Assembly: GCA_946894095.1 (NCBI GenBank)
Contig: OX335657.1
Coordinates: 16,864,001 to 16,928,000 of the forward strand
DNA from: Incurvaria masculella
Taxonomy: Eukaryota; Arthropoda; Insecta; Lepidoptera; Incurvariidae
Direction of reading: 5' to 3'
DNA: 64,000 nt
Shown here in pieces: positions 47,701 through 56,214 of this stretch. The stretch's first letter is position 1; each line of letters starts with the position of its first letter. The notes beneath the pieces were generated by a model that was not told the origin of the DNA, ran no database searches, and worked only from the letters and a program-made list of their open reading frames with translations. Made by a program: the position numbers and the translations under genes.

Positions 47701-50700
47701 ACACAGTGTTTATATCAAGTTGGTCATTGTCTTCGTGTCTTGTCGTACCTGCTACGTGACTAAATAGTGTTAATAAATGCTAATACACAATGCTGAGAAC
47801 TGGCTCACGGTGCCTGCTATGGGATCACGATGGAACTTCGATATTTGCTCATTAACAGCAACCATGCTTATTAGATTGATCTAAGAACTCGAAGGATCTG
47901 CAATGTTGCGTTCATACTTTTTCGGTGTGTAAAAAAAACACAAGGGGGATATTTATGTAACGCACATGCCAAATCTGAGCGATTGTGTAGCTTTAAAATT
48001 AATCTTCAACGTTTGACCGTATCGGTGCAAGTGGGTCGCATTTACAGACGTCGCAGATGCGTATGAAACTTTGGAGCATAAAGGTGACTAAGTTCGAGAA
48101 GATAATTAAATTTTGAAGTCGCACCACGTAGAAGTAAGTGAACCTTTGAAGGTAAAGAAGAGACAATAAACTATTTAGGATGGTCTGCCAACTATCAAGT
48201 TTTACCTAATAAGAAAGCGGCTTGGTTCTAGTATGTAACCAAATAATGCATACAGTTTCTACCATCCCATTAAACATGAACAAGCTTATATAAGAGCACA
48301 AAAGTACAAAAAGTACTTACGATAGTATTTTACATGGGAAGACCTGACAACCTACGCACTCAAATGTATCGGTGTTCCAATTTGGAGCGATTCAAAGCTA
48401 AATACACTGAGTAATTAGACATATTCAGGACAGTTTTGCTTCCAATATACGTTAACATTTGGTAGGAAAAATATAAAAAAACACCAGGGCAGGATTGATA
48501 AACTTCTACATCACTTTACTCTGGAATTATTGTAATTTCTCCGAAAGCGTACCAACTAAAGTTTTTAAGAAAGGATCTCACGCAGCACTGCGTGAAACAA
48601 ACGAGCCTAAAATAGAAGAATTAGGTACACTAACTCCTCAGGTTTTTGGAGACCGTAACATATCGCTTGACCAACAACTTCACATGCTATAATACTTAGC
48701 GCTAGACGAAGAAACATAAGTTGCTCCGAATATCGCATACTCGCGGCGTGAATAACCGGTATGGGTGGCTTTGCTGGGGACCAAAGGTGCTCAGAAAAGC
48801 CAAATTCACATCGCCTTGCAAAACCACACTCAACGAGGCACCATACCAGCGGATTCGCGATTTAACGCTGAGCTATCGAGATTGTTTAAATTCCGCTTAA
48901 AGACTCTCAGGTTATAGGTATGAGGAAAGGCACCCGCTGGCACACAGTTCCATGTCCCACCGCCAGGACATGGAACTGTGCAGCAGAGAAATGAGTTTGA
49001 GAAACGGTTCGTTCTCAAAAGCCTAATGTCAAACACAAGGGGGTGCTCCGATTCTTTGCGGCGGGTGCTCCGGATATAGGTAGTATGATGAAGAATAAGG
49101 GATGTAAGGTAGACAGAGCAATGTACATAGTAGTACTTGAGCGACCCCACAAATCGTCTGTGACTGAGGGACTCCAGGCCAACGGTGAGTCGTGGGTCCC
49201 TGACAAGACGGACCGCTCGGTGCTAAATTGCGCCCAAGGGTGGATCTTCACATATGTGGCTATAGTATGCAGTAGCAATGCAGGTCTCAGCACCCGATAC
49301 GAAGCTGAGATCAAAGGATGGAAAGGTTTAAAAAACTAACGACCCAACCTAAACGCACCCGCCACACACAAATATAGTCGCAGATGGATTGAGAGTTTGT
49401 GTTGATGGGAACTGACAGGGCGAACGCATTTTGGAAGCACATTCGCGTGCGGAGGAGATGATTGAACATCATGACACTCGAACCACGGCCGGTTTCCCAT
49501 ATGATTGTATGGATAACATTTCCATACAGCAGTGACCCGGCTCACGGCGACATGACACTTATCCTTAATTTTCTCTTCGGTACCAGGAAACTATTAGGTC
49601 ATCTCCAGTTCTAGTTAACCATCAGCAGCTTATTCCTGAACTTCCGTGCTCTAGAATCAGGAATCTTTTCTTTGGGAAAATCGCTTCGACCACTGCTACA
49701 AAAGCGGTTTTCTCGCTTGAAATATTCCCGATTCCGGAGCACGGAGTTCCGAGAATAGGCCTGCTGTACTGTATTTATAGAAAGTATTGGTATATACGCA
49801 GACACATTGTGTTGTGGAAGGAGACACTTCTCCCCTTTTATTGCCTAGCGCGGCGACATGGCGGCGACTCGCACCGAGCAATAAATTCGAAGAGTTTCAA
49901 TTTGATATTGTTTGTCCGGAAACTTTGCGAATATTAACGCAGATCTTGGATTTTACGAGCGTCGAACGATGTTTAGTTCTCGCTCTGGTGAGTTCGTCGA
50001 GGACACGAGGCCATACGATATTTCTGGAAGTGATTTCTACCGTTGTTCCAAAAGAATGTATGGTCGATATATCTACGTCGACCCGCTCAGTCAAACACGT
50101 TTCTCAGCGTGTCGTTTGTAAATAGAAATATGAAAACAGTTTGTGTTAAATAAACTGGTTTTCTGGGTGAATGTGATATGTGTAGAATCGCCCATTCTTG
50201 ATTCGCCACACATTATTTAATGAACGAGAGCTGTAAAAATTACTCGTCGTTAAAAAAGCGACGTACAGTCTTTTCGTCTGAAATCTATACACCGGAAATA
50301 GAGACAAATTTGAGATCTCTTTATAGAGATACATTTGTTGTATGCGAAAAAATATACATTTTAACTTTTTGTTTCTCTTTCTTGAAGGTATATTATATCC
50401 AAGTGTTTGTCTGTAAAGTGAGATCTTTCACTGTTCGGTGGGGTCTAGCGCCGCTCGCATCATCTCAGACAAGATGGCCGCGTACATCCAACAGCACTCA
50501 ATTAATTTAACGCTTGGACGTCTCTCAAGCATTAGTCATATCCCGTTCACAAATTCGTCTCGTTGGTCCGTGTCACGAAAAATCAGTCAGATTGTGCGAT
50601 TGCTAATTCGGAGTGTGCGTGCTACGGGTGAATACGCGAATCATCTCCGTACTAAAAAGCATTTTGTGTGGCTAGCCCGGTCTTAATCTGCACATAAAAT

Positions 50701-53562
50701 TTTGACAGTTCACTCTGAATGCGACTGAAAGTATTTTGACTATTCGATCTTTTCCTTAGAGCATTGTTTTCTCTGACTGAAAGGTTTATCGCTACTGTAG
50801 AAACAGTAAAGATACATTTAACGACACGAGCACAATTTAGAAAAATAAACTTATTGAGTCCTCTATATCCACTTTGCCTTTGTTAACAGCATTAATTAGT
50901 TTTTCCCAGTATGTAAGGCCTCTTCGCTGAAGCAGTTGAACATTCATTGCATATTCAATACATGTATGAATAATCTTCACAATTTCACACTCGAAGAGTT
51001 TCATTTTCTATATTTACTTATGATTTTTATTCTAACAAGGGAATTTGTTATGATTGCAGGACTGTGCATCAACTGCTACCAGTGCGCGTCTGCCAGCACT
51101 GCCGACTGCAAGGATCCCTTCAACAAGGCCGGCAAGAGCGTCGGAAATGTGGTGAGTAGACGTGGAGAAAAAATGTCTACTTCATACAAAAGTACATGTT
51201 GTTCCAGAGAGCGACTCCGGTTAAAATTCATATACTATTGATATGTATATTTATATTACCTATCTTCTTGGGAAGCAGGATTCTTGGGAAACCTGTTCTC
51301 AACACTGGTAGGTTGCCAAAATCACCAAAATATTATGGCTATGAACTTGTTTTTTCTAAACTTGGGATCTCAGCCACCAAAAATTGTTCGGGGCTAAATA
51401 ACACCATCCACCGATAATTTTTCATCAACAAGGTCTCGTTTTTTATCTATTCCTATTGTTTTCATTGTTGTTATTCCTATTATTTTTAGTATTGTTTTAT
51501 TGGAGATATGTCTATCTTTAGTTTATATAGTGACTAAATTTATATTCTTAATGTATTTAACTTAATTTTATTATTTGATGAAGAACTCCTATATTGCTGT
51601 GAACTCATGGTAAATGTAATTTATTCATTGAGGATTTCTATAGCATGATAGATTATTTCACCTATAATTCCCGCTGAAATAAAAACCTTTTGATTTAGAT
51701 TTTTGATCATGAAGCAAATATAACGCGAAGTGTTATTATTCCATTACCTGGCATAGCCACATAGGAAAACACGGTTCCGCAGTTTGCTCAGTAGAAAAAT
51801 ATTTATCAATTGCTTTATTTATCCATTAATGCTCCGCATCTGGATTATTTATCTACTAAATGAGAAGTTCCTAAAGCTGTGGCTAATAAAAAAAAAAAAT
51901 TTAACAAAAAAAATAACCGACTTCAAAGAAAAAGCACTAAAAAGTAAAAAATAATGTTCATTTTTGTAGTTACGATTTCTGTTATTTTTTGAGTCGGCGT
52001 CAGCCGGGCACGCGCTGCGCCAATCAAGAGAACCTAACCTAACCTAACCTAACCTAACCTAACCTAACCTTGGCTGACACCGACTCAAAAAATAACAGAA
52101 ATCGTAACTACAAAAATGAACATTATTTTTTACTTTTTAGTGCTTTTTCTTTGAAGTCGGTTATTTTTTTTGTTAATTTTTTTTTTATTTGTTAATTTTT
52201 AGTGAATCTTAAGTACACTTACTAATTTGAACACGTCCTTTCCAATAAAAAAGAATCACCGAAATCGGTTGGCGTTATATTGAGTTATTCGTCCATTTGT
52301 CGCGCACATCTTAATACAAATTTAAGACTTTTATGATTTTCTCATGGATATCATTGTCAGAACTTAACCAAATTAAAATGGGACCACTTGGGAAGCACAA
52401 GCTATCATTTAAAAAAATAATCATCAAAATCGGTTCACCCAGGAAAAAGTTATGAGGTAACAAACATTAAAAAAAAAAACAAAAAAAACATACAGACGAA
52501 TTGATAACCTCCTCCTTTTTTTGAAGTCGGTTAATTACAAAAATAAAACAATGACCATGGAATGAATGAATGAATGAATAAATCATGGAAACAAAATAAT
52601 ACAATGACCAACCTGACCAAGTTTCTTGTCGGCTCTTCTTCGCCAGAAGTAATCGAACCGAAGGGAAAAAAAAGTTAATATAAATCTAATGGAGGAAATA
52701 AAAAAACTGAAACTGAAACTGAAACTAATGATGTGATTGGTGTTGGTTTCAGAACTGTGACAGTCAAGAAGTGAGCTCCTTCTATGCCACATCGCTCACA
52801 TACCTGGGCATCCCCGCACCCACCACTGTCAACGCACGCCGCTACTGCGTGAAGATGGTGCTTGGTAAGCATAAAAGGCTAATATGATTATTGGGCACGA
52901 TGTTTTCGACTAGAATGATGTTTCAGATTTTATAGAAGAATATATGATATTGTTTCTTGCAGGAGGAGAACCTTACAATGTCCGAACTTAGGATTCTTTA
53001 ATCTGTTCTTCTTGAGATTTCACGATGGCCATTGGTACCTTTGAATTCCACGCGTGGGAATAGTAACGGGTCCTTGTAGTATGATTGGAAGTCTTGTTCG
53101 CTTCGAATAATATATATTTCCATTGTCTATTTATAGCTCAAAACATATTTCGACAATGTATCGAGGTTCTTGCTTTTATTATTTTTCGGAATAACCATAG
53201 CTTCCAATTTGGTTGGAAATTTTATAATTTCCCTTTAGCCCGGTCAACGATCCAATGTTCTTTCTGCTGTCACTATTTCAATTGGGACTGTGTTCTCCTT
53301 TCCAGACACGGCCGCCGGCGACTCCGTTGTTCGCACTTGCGTCGAGGGCCCCGCTGACAACATCAACAAGACCTGCACCGAGCTGTCCAAGGGCAACCAA
53401 CTCCTCGGGCAGGTCTCCCAGGCGGTCGGCTTCGGCGCCAAGAACGTCTTCAAATACTGCAACGTCTGCAACTCGGACAACTGCAACGGCGCCGCCGGCA
53501 CTGCCGCCTCCCTGACGCTTGCCGCCGGCGCCGCCGCGCTCGCGTACTTCAACTACCACTAA
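32740..53562 (+). CDS. Ly6/uPAR (three-finger) secreted protein, probably GPI-anchored; four exons
   Basis: Coding exons 32,740-32,797, 51,060-51,151, 52,753-52,864 and 53,306-53,562 join in frame (519 bases, 172 residues plus stop). Donors are GTGAGT, GTGAGT and GTAAGC; each acceptor ends in AG after a pyrimidine tract. Residues 1-20 are a signal peptide (hydrophobic LALAVLLV). The mature domain starts CINCYQC and has cysteines at 25, 28, 36, 52, 82, 99, 111, 139, 142 and 147, plus one extra at 22. It ends with CNVCNSDNCN, the closing motif of Ly6 domains. A small-residue site (NGAAG) and a hydrophobic tail to residue 172 predict GPI attachment. Insect Ly6 proteins of this type act at membranes, for example in ion-channel modulation, septate junctions or barrier formation; which applies here is unknown, so no symbol is given. 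Intron 1 is about 18.3 kb and full of mobile elements. Exons are GC-rich against an A/T-rich background. Third positions favour G/C, consistent with an expressed host gene. Confidence 0.92.
32878..33358 (+). mobile_element. TTAA-flanked MITE family A, copy 2
   Basis: 473 bp between TTAA at 32,878 and 33,355, inverted relative to copy A1. The match runs the full length (for example GTCAAAAAAGTTCGGAAATG mirrored by the left copy) with scattered substitutions and small indels. It begins 80 bp downstream of the Ly6 exon 1 donor site. Confidence 0.85.
33359..33714. other. No feature recognised (Ly6 intron 1)
   Basis: Nothing beyond unassigned intron sequence. Confidence 0.35.
33715..34090 (+). 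mobile_element. SINE S1 copy
   Basis: Head TGTAGCTCAGGAGCCCGGGG (A box) and GATACGAACCCC (B-box region), body TCGCATTGGATGACAAGATG, 3' end GTGGTCACCCATCCATGTCA plus an A-rich tail. Confidence 0.75.
34091..34619. other. Dispersed repeat tail, otherwise unassigned
   Basis: 34,180-34,500 includes CTGGCTCCGCTCGGGTCAAT and ends AAAACCTTCACATTTGTAAT, a tail related to the repeat at 22,752. No exon seen. Confidence 0.45.
34620..34975. mobile_element. Diverged MITE family A copy
   Basis: The right end (GTTAGACTTAGCTAGTTTAC, GAGGTGCCTCGTCCCACTTG, GCTAGTACC) matches the outer end of A1/A2. The left end is not recognisable and no TTAA border is clear. Confidence 0.5.
34976..35425. other. Unassigned, locally GC-richer
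   Basis: Several overlapping open frames occur on both strands between 35,070 and 35,420 (for example around GATTCCGTGCGGTTTTTTGC) but none has a recognisable motif. Confidence 0.35.
35426..35875. repeat. 31-bp tandem repeat interrupted by a hairpin element
   Basis: The unit CTGGTCTAAAAACCACCAAT plus CATCTACATTT is repeated about five times at 35,723-35,875, with diverged units at 35,436-35,500. Between them, 35,505-35,725 is a foldback insertion (ATTCCTGGCATTCAGTAATC mirrored by TTCCTGATAACGCAATGCCT; ACTCAGGAATC arms; AAAGCGGT core). A relative of the hairpin lies at 49,610-49,765. Confidence 0.75.
35876..36291. other. No feature recognised
   Basis: No credible exon or repeat structure seen. 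Confidence 0.35.
36292..36660 (-). repeat. Dispersed repeat K2 (probable LINE 3' end)
   Basis: It matches 55,130-55,450 in opposite orientation, including GCACTCGAATTTGTCAT-like and CTCCGCTG-type blocks and GTTCATGACAAATAT. The GGAGTTTCTTGCCAGTTCTC motif is common at 3' ends of lepidopteran LINEs. Confidence 0.55.
36700..36945 (+). mobile_element. Family T element, copy 3 (partial) with tRNA-like core
   Basis: The core at 36,862-36,921 reads GGTGGCGGAATTGGTTGACG, then GCTGGTTCAGGTCCAGC. The flanking arms are shortened. Confidence 0.6.
36946..37374. other. No feature recognised
   Basis: No credible exon or repeat structure seen. Confidence 0.35.
37375..37746. mobile_element. TTAA-flanked MITE family C
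   Basis: TTAA at 37,375 and 37,743. Inverted ends GGCTGTTCCGACCCATA and TATGGGTCGGAACATCC; AAAGTATTGCACTTTAAG is mirrored inside by CTTAAAGTGCAATACTTT. 364 bp, non-coding. It shares its right TTAA with the next element. Confidence 0.8.
37743..38105. mobile_element. TTAA-flanked MITE family B, copy 2
   Basis: It matches copy 1 (31,749) across most of its length, with TTAA at 37,743 and 38,102. Its first about 12 bases (GAACGGCCCGTA in copy 1) are missing at the junction with family C. Confidence 0.8.
38106..38518. other. GC-rich patch in Ly6 intron 1, then unassigned sequence
   Basis: 38,106-38,310 is clearly GC- and CpG-rich (GGGGAGGCCGCGCGTGCGTA) with an open plus frame of 65 codons and no known motif. 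It could be an unannotated exon, a regulatory patch or a captured fragment. Nothing is seen after 38,310. Confidence 0.35.
38519..38754. mobile_element. PIF/Harbinger-type MITE with TTA duplication
   Basis: TTA at 38,519-38,521 and 38,752-38,754 border inverted ends GGGCCGATTTTTCAGTACTC and ACTATTGAAAAATAAGCCC. A TTA duplication and GGGC ends fit this superfamily. Confidence 0.7.
38755..39214. other. No feature recognised
   Basis: No credible exon or repeat structure seen. Confidence 0.35.
39215..39350 (-). mobile_element. tRNA-derived SINE family S2
   Basis: The minus strand reads TAGCTCAGCCGTAGAGC (A box) and GGAGGTTCAATTCTTGC (B box), then a body CGAATGTCCAGACC... ending GCAATGCTTC. It resembles a tRNA in length and arms but continues into SINE sequence, so it is not a tRNA gene. 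Confidence 0.65.
39490..39825. mobile_element. Foldback MITE family H, copy 3
   Basis: Ends AGTCTCGGTTGTCACCTAAT and TTAGGTGAGAACTGAGACT; interior as in copies 1 and 2. Confidence 0.75.
39826..40165 (+). mobile_element. tRNA-derived SINE-like repeat
   Basis: CTCAATTGGCTCAGCG and, about 50 bp on, CAAGTTCGAATCCTGCAG resemble A and B boxes. The downstream body has no recognised relative in the window. An open frame of 120 codons crosses it, judged accidental. Confidence 0.45.
40166..40445. other. No feature recognised
   Basis: No credible exon or repeat structure seen. Confidence 0.35.
40446..41004. mobile_element. Long-TIR MITE family F, copy 4
   Basis: Starts TAGACTAGGAGGTCGCAAC and ends GTCGTGACCTCCCGGAATA, same orientation as copy 3. 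Confidence 0.8.
41005..41514. other. No gene recognised
   Basis: Contains GTTGGAGGCGAAACATGTCG, a short motif common near some retroelement copies. No exon seen. Confidence 0.35.
41515..41700. mobile_element. Inverted SINE S2 halves forming a hairpin
   Basis: The arms GTAATCAGATTTTGAAAATA and TATTTTCAAAATCTGATTAC enclose a loop. The plus strand of the loop carries an A-box half (GGGATAGCTCAGTTGG) and the minus strand a T-arm half (GCAGGTTCAAGTCCTGC). Confidence 0.65.
41765..41835 (-). repeat. Family E fragment
   Basis: Only the terminal part (TTTAAATCTTGTACGAC to GCGCTTGGCGGTTTTT). Confidence 0.5.
42044..42131 (+). promoter_or_regulatory. Orphan TATA/initiator promoter-like site
   Basis: TATAAA at 42,044-42,049 is followed about 30 bp later by TCAATT (42,072) and an ATG at 42,099 opening an 11-codon frame including the stop. 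The spacing is that of a canonical arthropod core promoter. No gene follows, so it may be a retroelement LTR remnant or chance. Confidence 0.35.
42225..42910 (+). mobile_element. SINE S1 copy interrupted near 42,355-42,705
   Basis: The 5' body (TTCATTTCGTCACGACTG, ACTAGGTGGTAG) and 3' part (GTTTGAAGCGGCAATTAG to GTGGTACTAGCCATCCGTGT) are separated by about 350 bp of A/T-rich foreign sequence of unknown class. Confidence 0.65.
42911..43172. other. No feature recognised
   Basis: No credible exon or repeat structure seen. Confidence 0.35.
43173..43450 (-). repeat. Family E repeat
   Basis: TTTTTAGGGTTCCGTACCCA to CTCGCACTTGGCCGG, with a short CCGT run. Confidence 0.8.
43581..43800. repeat. Tandem duplication of about 118 bp
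   Basis: CTTCCATCTAGCGTTCTATT through CTTTCGCACTTGATTGCAAT is repeated once (43,585 and 43,703) with few changes. Upstream 43,455-43,560 is CpG-richer. No gene is evident. Confidence 0.75.
43801..46104. other. No gene recognised (Ly6 intron 1)
   Basis: Long A/T-rich stretch with simple-sequence patches (TTTATTTATT near 43,950; AAAGTAAA repeats near 44,130). Around 45,380-45,460 a segment distantly resembles repeat M (GATTAAACGTGTCATTTTATG). No exon with flanking splice sites and coding bias was found. Confidence 0.35.
46105..46352. mobile_element. MITE family D, copy 3 (CTG duplication)
   Basis: CTG, GGGGTCAATTCAGAGCAAGA at the left; CTTACTCTGAATGGACCCC, CTG at the right. Confidence 0.8.
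46353..46631. repeat. Dispersed tail repeat
   Basis: Contains ACTGAACCGATTTTGATAAT and ends CCTGCTTTGGTTGAAGTCGG, a tail also found at 18,655 and 52,490. Confidence 0.5.
46632..46920 (+). repeat. Family E repeat
   Basis: AACCGGCCAAGTGCGAGTCG at the left and TTTGGGTACGGAACCCTAAA at the right; short CGGA run. A terminal fragment (GAGTCCGACTCGCTTACGAA) recurs at 47,190-47,245. Confidence 0.85.
46921..48889. other. No gene recognised
   Basis: Apart from the family E fragment near 47,200, nothing stands out. Confidence 0.35.
48890..49310 (-). pseudogene. LINE reverse transcriptase C-terminal remnant
   Basis: The minus strand encodes EHPLVFDIRLLRTNRFSNSF then NCVPAGAFPHTYNLRVFKRN, the same family as 3125-3202. 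A 15-bp inverted duplication inside (CACAGTTCCATGTCC and its mirror, 48,943-48,980) disrupts the W-N-x-LP block. Confidence 0.6.
49610..49765. mobile_element. Hairpin element related to the one at 35,505
   Basis: AGAATCAGGAATC... and ATTCCCGATTCCGGAGCACG arms with ACAAAAGCGGTTTTCT in the centre mirror the interior of the 35.5-kb hairpin. Confidence 0.5.
49850..50690. other. Unassigned segment with several open frames
   Basis: Base composition is less A/T-biased than the surroundings and plus-strand frames are open at 49,787-50,125, 49,912-50,121, 50,220-50,510 and 50,438-50,686, in different frames. None shows a motif I recognise. It could be a decayed mobile gene. Confidence 0.3.
51060..51151 (+). 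CDS. Ly6 gene exon 2
   Basis: 92 bases after ATTGCAG and before GTGAGT. It encodes the first cysteine cluster (CINCYQCAS) to residue 50. Confidence 0.92.
51152..51880. other. Ly6 intron 2, first part; nothing recognised
   Basis: A/T-rich intron sequence. Confidence 0.4.
51881..52190. mobile_element. Foldback element with a telomere-like repeat in its loop
   Basis: The arms AACCGACTTCAAAGAAAAAG... to GAGTCGGCGTCAGCC (left) and GGCTGACACCGACTC... to CTTTTTCTTTGAAGTCGGTT (right) are near-perfect mirrors of about 125 bp. The loop contains CGGGCACGCGCTGCGCC and the AACCT array below. Confidence 0.85.
52031..52070. repeat. Interstitial (CCTAA)n array, about eight units
   Basis: AACCT repeated eight times, i.e. 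the complement of the insect telomere unit TTAGG. It lies exactly in the loop of the foldback element, within Ly6 intron 2. Confidence 0.9.
52191..52520. repeat. Dispersed tail repeat in Ly6 intron 2
   Basis: Contains ATCATCAAAATCGGTTCACC, AAAGTTATGAGGTAACAAAC and ends CTCCTTTTTTTGAAGTCGG. The same ending forms the arms of the foldback above. Confidence 0.55.
52753..52864 (+). CDS. Ly6 gene exon 3
   Basis: 112 bases after GGTTTCAG and before GTAAGC; encodes residues 51-87 with NCDSQEVSSFY and the RRYCVKMVL strand. Confidence 0.92.
53306..53562 (+). CDS. Ly6 gene exon 4 (terminal domain and GPI signal)
   Basis: 257 bases after CTTTCCAG to the TAA at 53,560-53,562. Encodes the last five cysteines, the CNVCNSDNCN motif and the alanine-rich hydrophobic tail. 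Very GC-rich third positions. Confidence 0.94.
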
Positions 53563-53765
53563 ACTGTCATTATGTTCATGGAAGGATAATGGGGAAGAAA
53601 ACTGCTTATTTATCACAACAGATGGCGTCTAAGCGAGCGCACCTAAAATATCTGTCAAAGCTGTCAGATACCATACAAAAAAAATTTAAAAGAATTACTC
53701 AATCTATGTAATTGAAATGACTCAATTATCTCCATGTTACTACGAAAATAAATGATTCTTAATCA
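53563..53765 (+). terminator. Ly6 3' UTR with polyadenylation signal
   Basis: AATAAA at 53,747-53,752 is the first good signal after the stop; a weaker candidate follows near 53,789. Confidence 0.6.
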
Positions 53766-54854
53766 TGGTAATCAAAAGAAGTCGCGGGAAATAAAATATC
53801 TCAAAACATAACCTATAATATTTCGTTTCATACTTTGTGCTGGTCAATGACATTTAAATTTATTCGAAGACAAAAAAAGCTCTTCTTTTCCTCTAAACAT
53901 AATTTTCTAACTGTATCATGGAGTAAATCTTTCATCTAAAACTCGTATATCAAACTTGACAGTTTTGACGTTTTTAAGGTGAGGTCGCTCATGCGACATC
54001 TACAATAAGCATTGAGTTTTCTTCCCCATTCTGTGCCGCGCCACAGATAATCCTCCCAGCAACGTGACGCGGTGATGTCACCGTGGCCTTGACACCGCGT
54101 TTTCGCATTTGTTTAGCAGCAGCGGGCATGACCTTGCTGAGTATTTGCGTTCGAGTGAGTCAGATAGAGACTTTGTTTTGTCACACCTGTAAGATATTTT
54201 GTACATCGAGCTGTTTCGCTAAATAGGTACTAATTTTACTTTGGTCCTACTTTTGTTTTTTTTAAGAGGTGATTTCGGGTTGATCATTTTCGGTTGATTG
54301 TAGATTGCTTCAGTTTTGTTTATCATTGTCTTGTAACCATTTCTATTAGTATCAGCTTGACTTAAGTATAGACTTTTAATCTAAATCTATGGTATTACTT
54401 TAATGGCATTAAAAAACCTTTTTTTAGGAACGAAAACCTGAAATCGATCGCTGCTTTTAATGATATGCAGCACTACTATAAATACTCACATTTTCGTGTG
54501 CAGTAGTCGTGAAAACTTAGATATGTAAACATGTGAGTGTCTTAGCGATGCTTCTTGAACAATTATTCTGTAAGCCCAATTTAACATATTTTGTAAGCAC
54601 ACCTGATAGTCTAAGACAATTAATATTAAAGAATCAAAACATTAAACTGTGAAATATATAAGATTTTTTTAAACACACCCAGCTCAGAGTTTTACTTTTT
54701 CACTTAGAAACAAGTCCTTATATCGTTACATATACTATTTATGCAGACCATACTTAATACGAGCTTGTCAGAAAAGGGACACTACTAACAGAGTCTCTAC
54801 TCGTGTGACAATATGTGTGATATGTACAAACATAGATTACATATAGAATAATTG
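53766..54854. other. Intergenic, no gene recognised
   Basis: A GC-richer patch at 54,030-54,180 has a near-palindrome (CGGTGATGTCACCG) and ends GAGTGAGTCAGATAGAG; it might be a promoter of a gene to the right, but no exon could be placed. Confidence 0.35.
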
Positions 54855-55095
54855 ACATAAGGACGAATGTGATATGTACGTAGAATTTACCGGACTGACA
54901 GGACACATTAATTAAAGAAAAAACCCTGTAAAAATAATGACTTTATGAATGTACTGCAAGGCTGGACCCAAACCAGCAAAAGATACCAATTGTACCGCGT
55001 ATCAAAGACGCGGGTATTACGTCTACCAATTTCGTTCCTGCTGTATGTACACCCATAATTTCAAATTATCTTACAGTCCTTTCTCCTGCAGTAAG
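54855..55095 (-). mobile_element. Family T element, copy 4 with tRNA-like core
   Basis: GCTGGACCCAAACCAGC (T-arm, minus strand) and GTCTACCAATTTCG (D-arm, minus strand) flank an enlarged centre with a small CGCG hairpin. Confidence 0.6.
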
Positions 55096-55112
55096 TGCTT
55101 CTTATAACACAG

Positions 55113-55450
55113 TATGTATTGTATTGTATTGTATTGTTTATTCATCATCCATAGACAGTACACTGCACTCGAATTTGTCATATTTTAGCATTGGCCAGTT
55201 TAGCAAAACAAAACACAGCGAAGAAGAACTGGAAAGAAACTCCGCTGTTTTCAACGTCCACTTAGTCTAAGTTTACAAAAGTGTTTGTCAATTATTTTAA
55301 CAAAAACATAGGTAAAACACTAAATTCACATGAATACACAAAATTTACAATCCATGCCGTATGCAACAGTTCATGACAAATATCATTTTATTTGCAAAGA
55401 CAATCCCCTCTAACTAATATGTTGCCAATTGGAGCAGGCCAGTCCGCACA
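55113..55450 (+). repeat. Repeat K2 preceded by a TATTG microsatellite
   Basis: GTATT repeats at 55,113-55,137 lead into the same sequence as 36,292-36,660 in inverted orientation (CATCCATAGACAGTACACTG, AGAAACTCCGCTGTTTTC). Confidence 0.6.
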
Positions 55451-56167
55451 AACAGCACCCGTTCACGAGCATCACGCCGTGCACAGCCATTACCTCTTTC
55501 AACCATATTTTAGGGAAAGAGATAACCCGAGCCAAGCGTCACCGTAAGCAAGGACCTTTAAGCGATGCACTGCTACAGTGGCAACACAACACTGTGAAAC
55601 ACTTGTGGATATGGATATATTGATGTAACTCTTATCCGTTGCAGACACCGACAGCAGAGATTGAATATTCGAACATATTGCCATTGTCCCCAAAATCGTG
55701 TGGACAGCAGATGCTAGAGCCAGTCCTAGGCCTATACCTTCGTTCTAAGCAAGTACGCCCTTTATTACACACATATCACATTCGTTTCTCTTTACACCGA
55801 GGCCTGTCTAATGCAATACGTTTAAAATTATCCCCTCTGAGCACTTTCATTGGCATTGGAGGAACGTTCGACAGAACCTCATTTAGCAGAATAAACATAG
55901 ATCTAAATATAAATGTGTAAACCTCATTAACTCGATCAATGCTATAACTAGGATCCAATCCGGTGTATTTTAATGACACCTCCAGATTAATGGTCGCGAA
56001 ATCGTAACCATTGCTTTGTACATAAAGGTTTATTTTTATTATTATTCAAAGAAGAAGAAGTTTTGTCTGTTGATATACATATTTCACTAACGCCCTTATG
56101 AAACTGAATGCTATCATGTGACACTCTTTTGGAAACGACGGATTTCGTCTTTTTTACAGATATTTGA
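55451..56167. other. No gene recognised
   Basis: No credible exon or repeat structure seen. Confidence 0.35.
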
Positions 56168-56214
56168 AGCGATGCAGATAGCTGCTATATAGCATAGCAG
56201 CTATCTGCATCGCT
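56168..56214. repeat. Perfect 21-bp hairpin
   Basis: AGCGATGCAGATAGCTGCTA plus T, a five-base loop ATAGC, then the exact complement. No longer inverted arms surround it. Confidence 0.85.

Noticed and set aside
53244..53616. Minus-strand and alternative plus-strand frames over Ly6 exon 4
   Set aside because: They overlap the GC-rich true exon and lack splice partners or family motifs.
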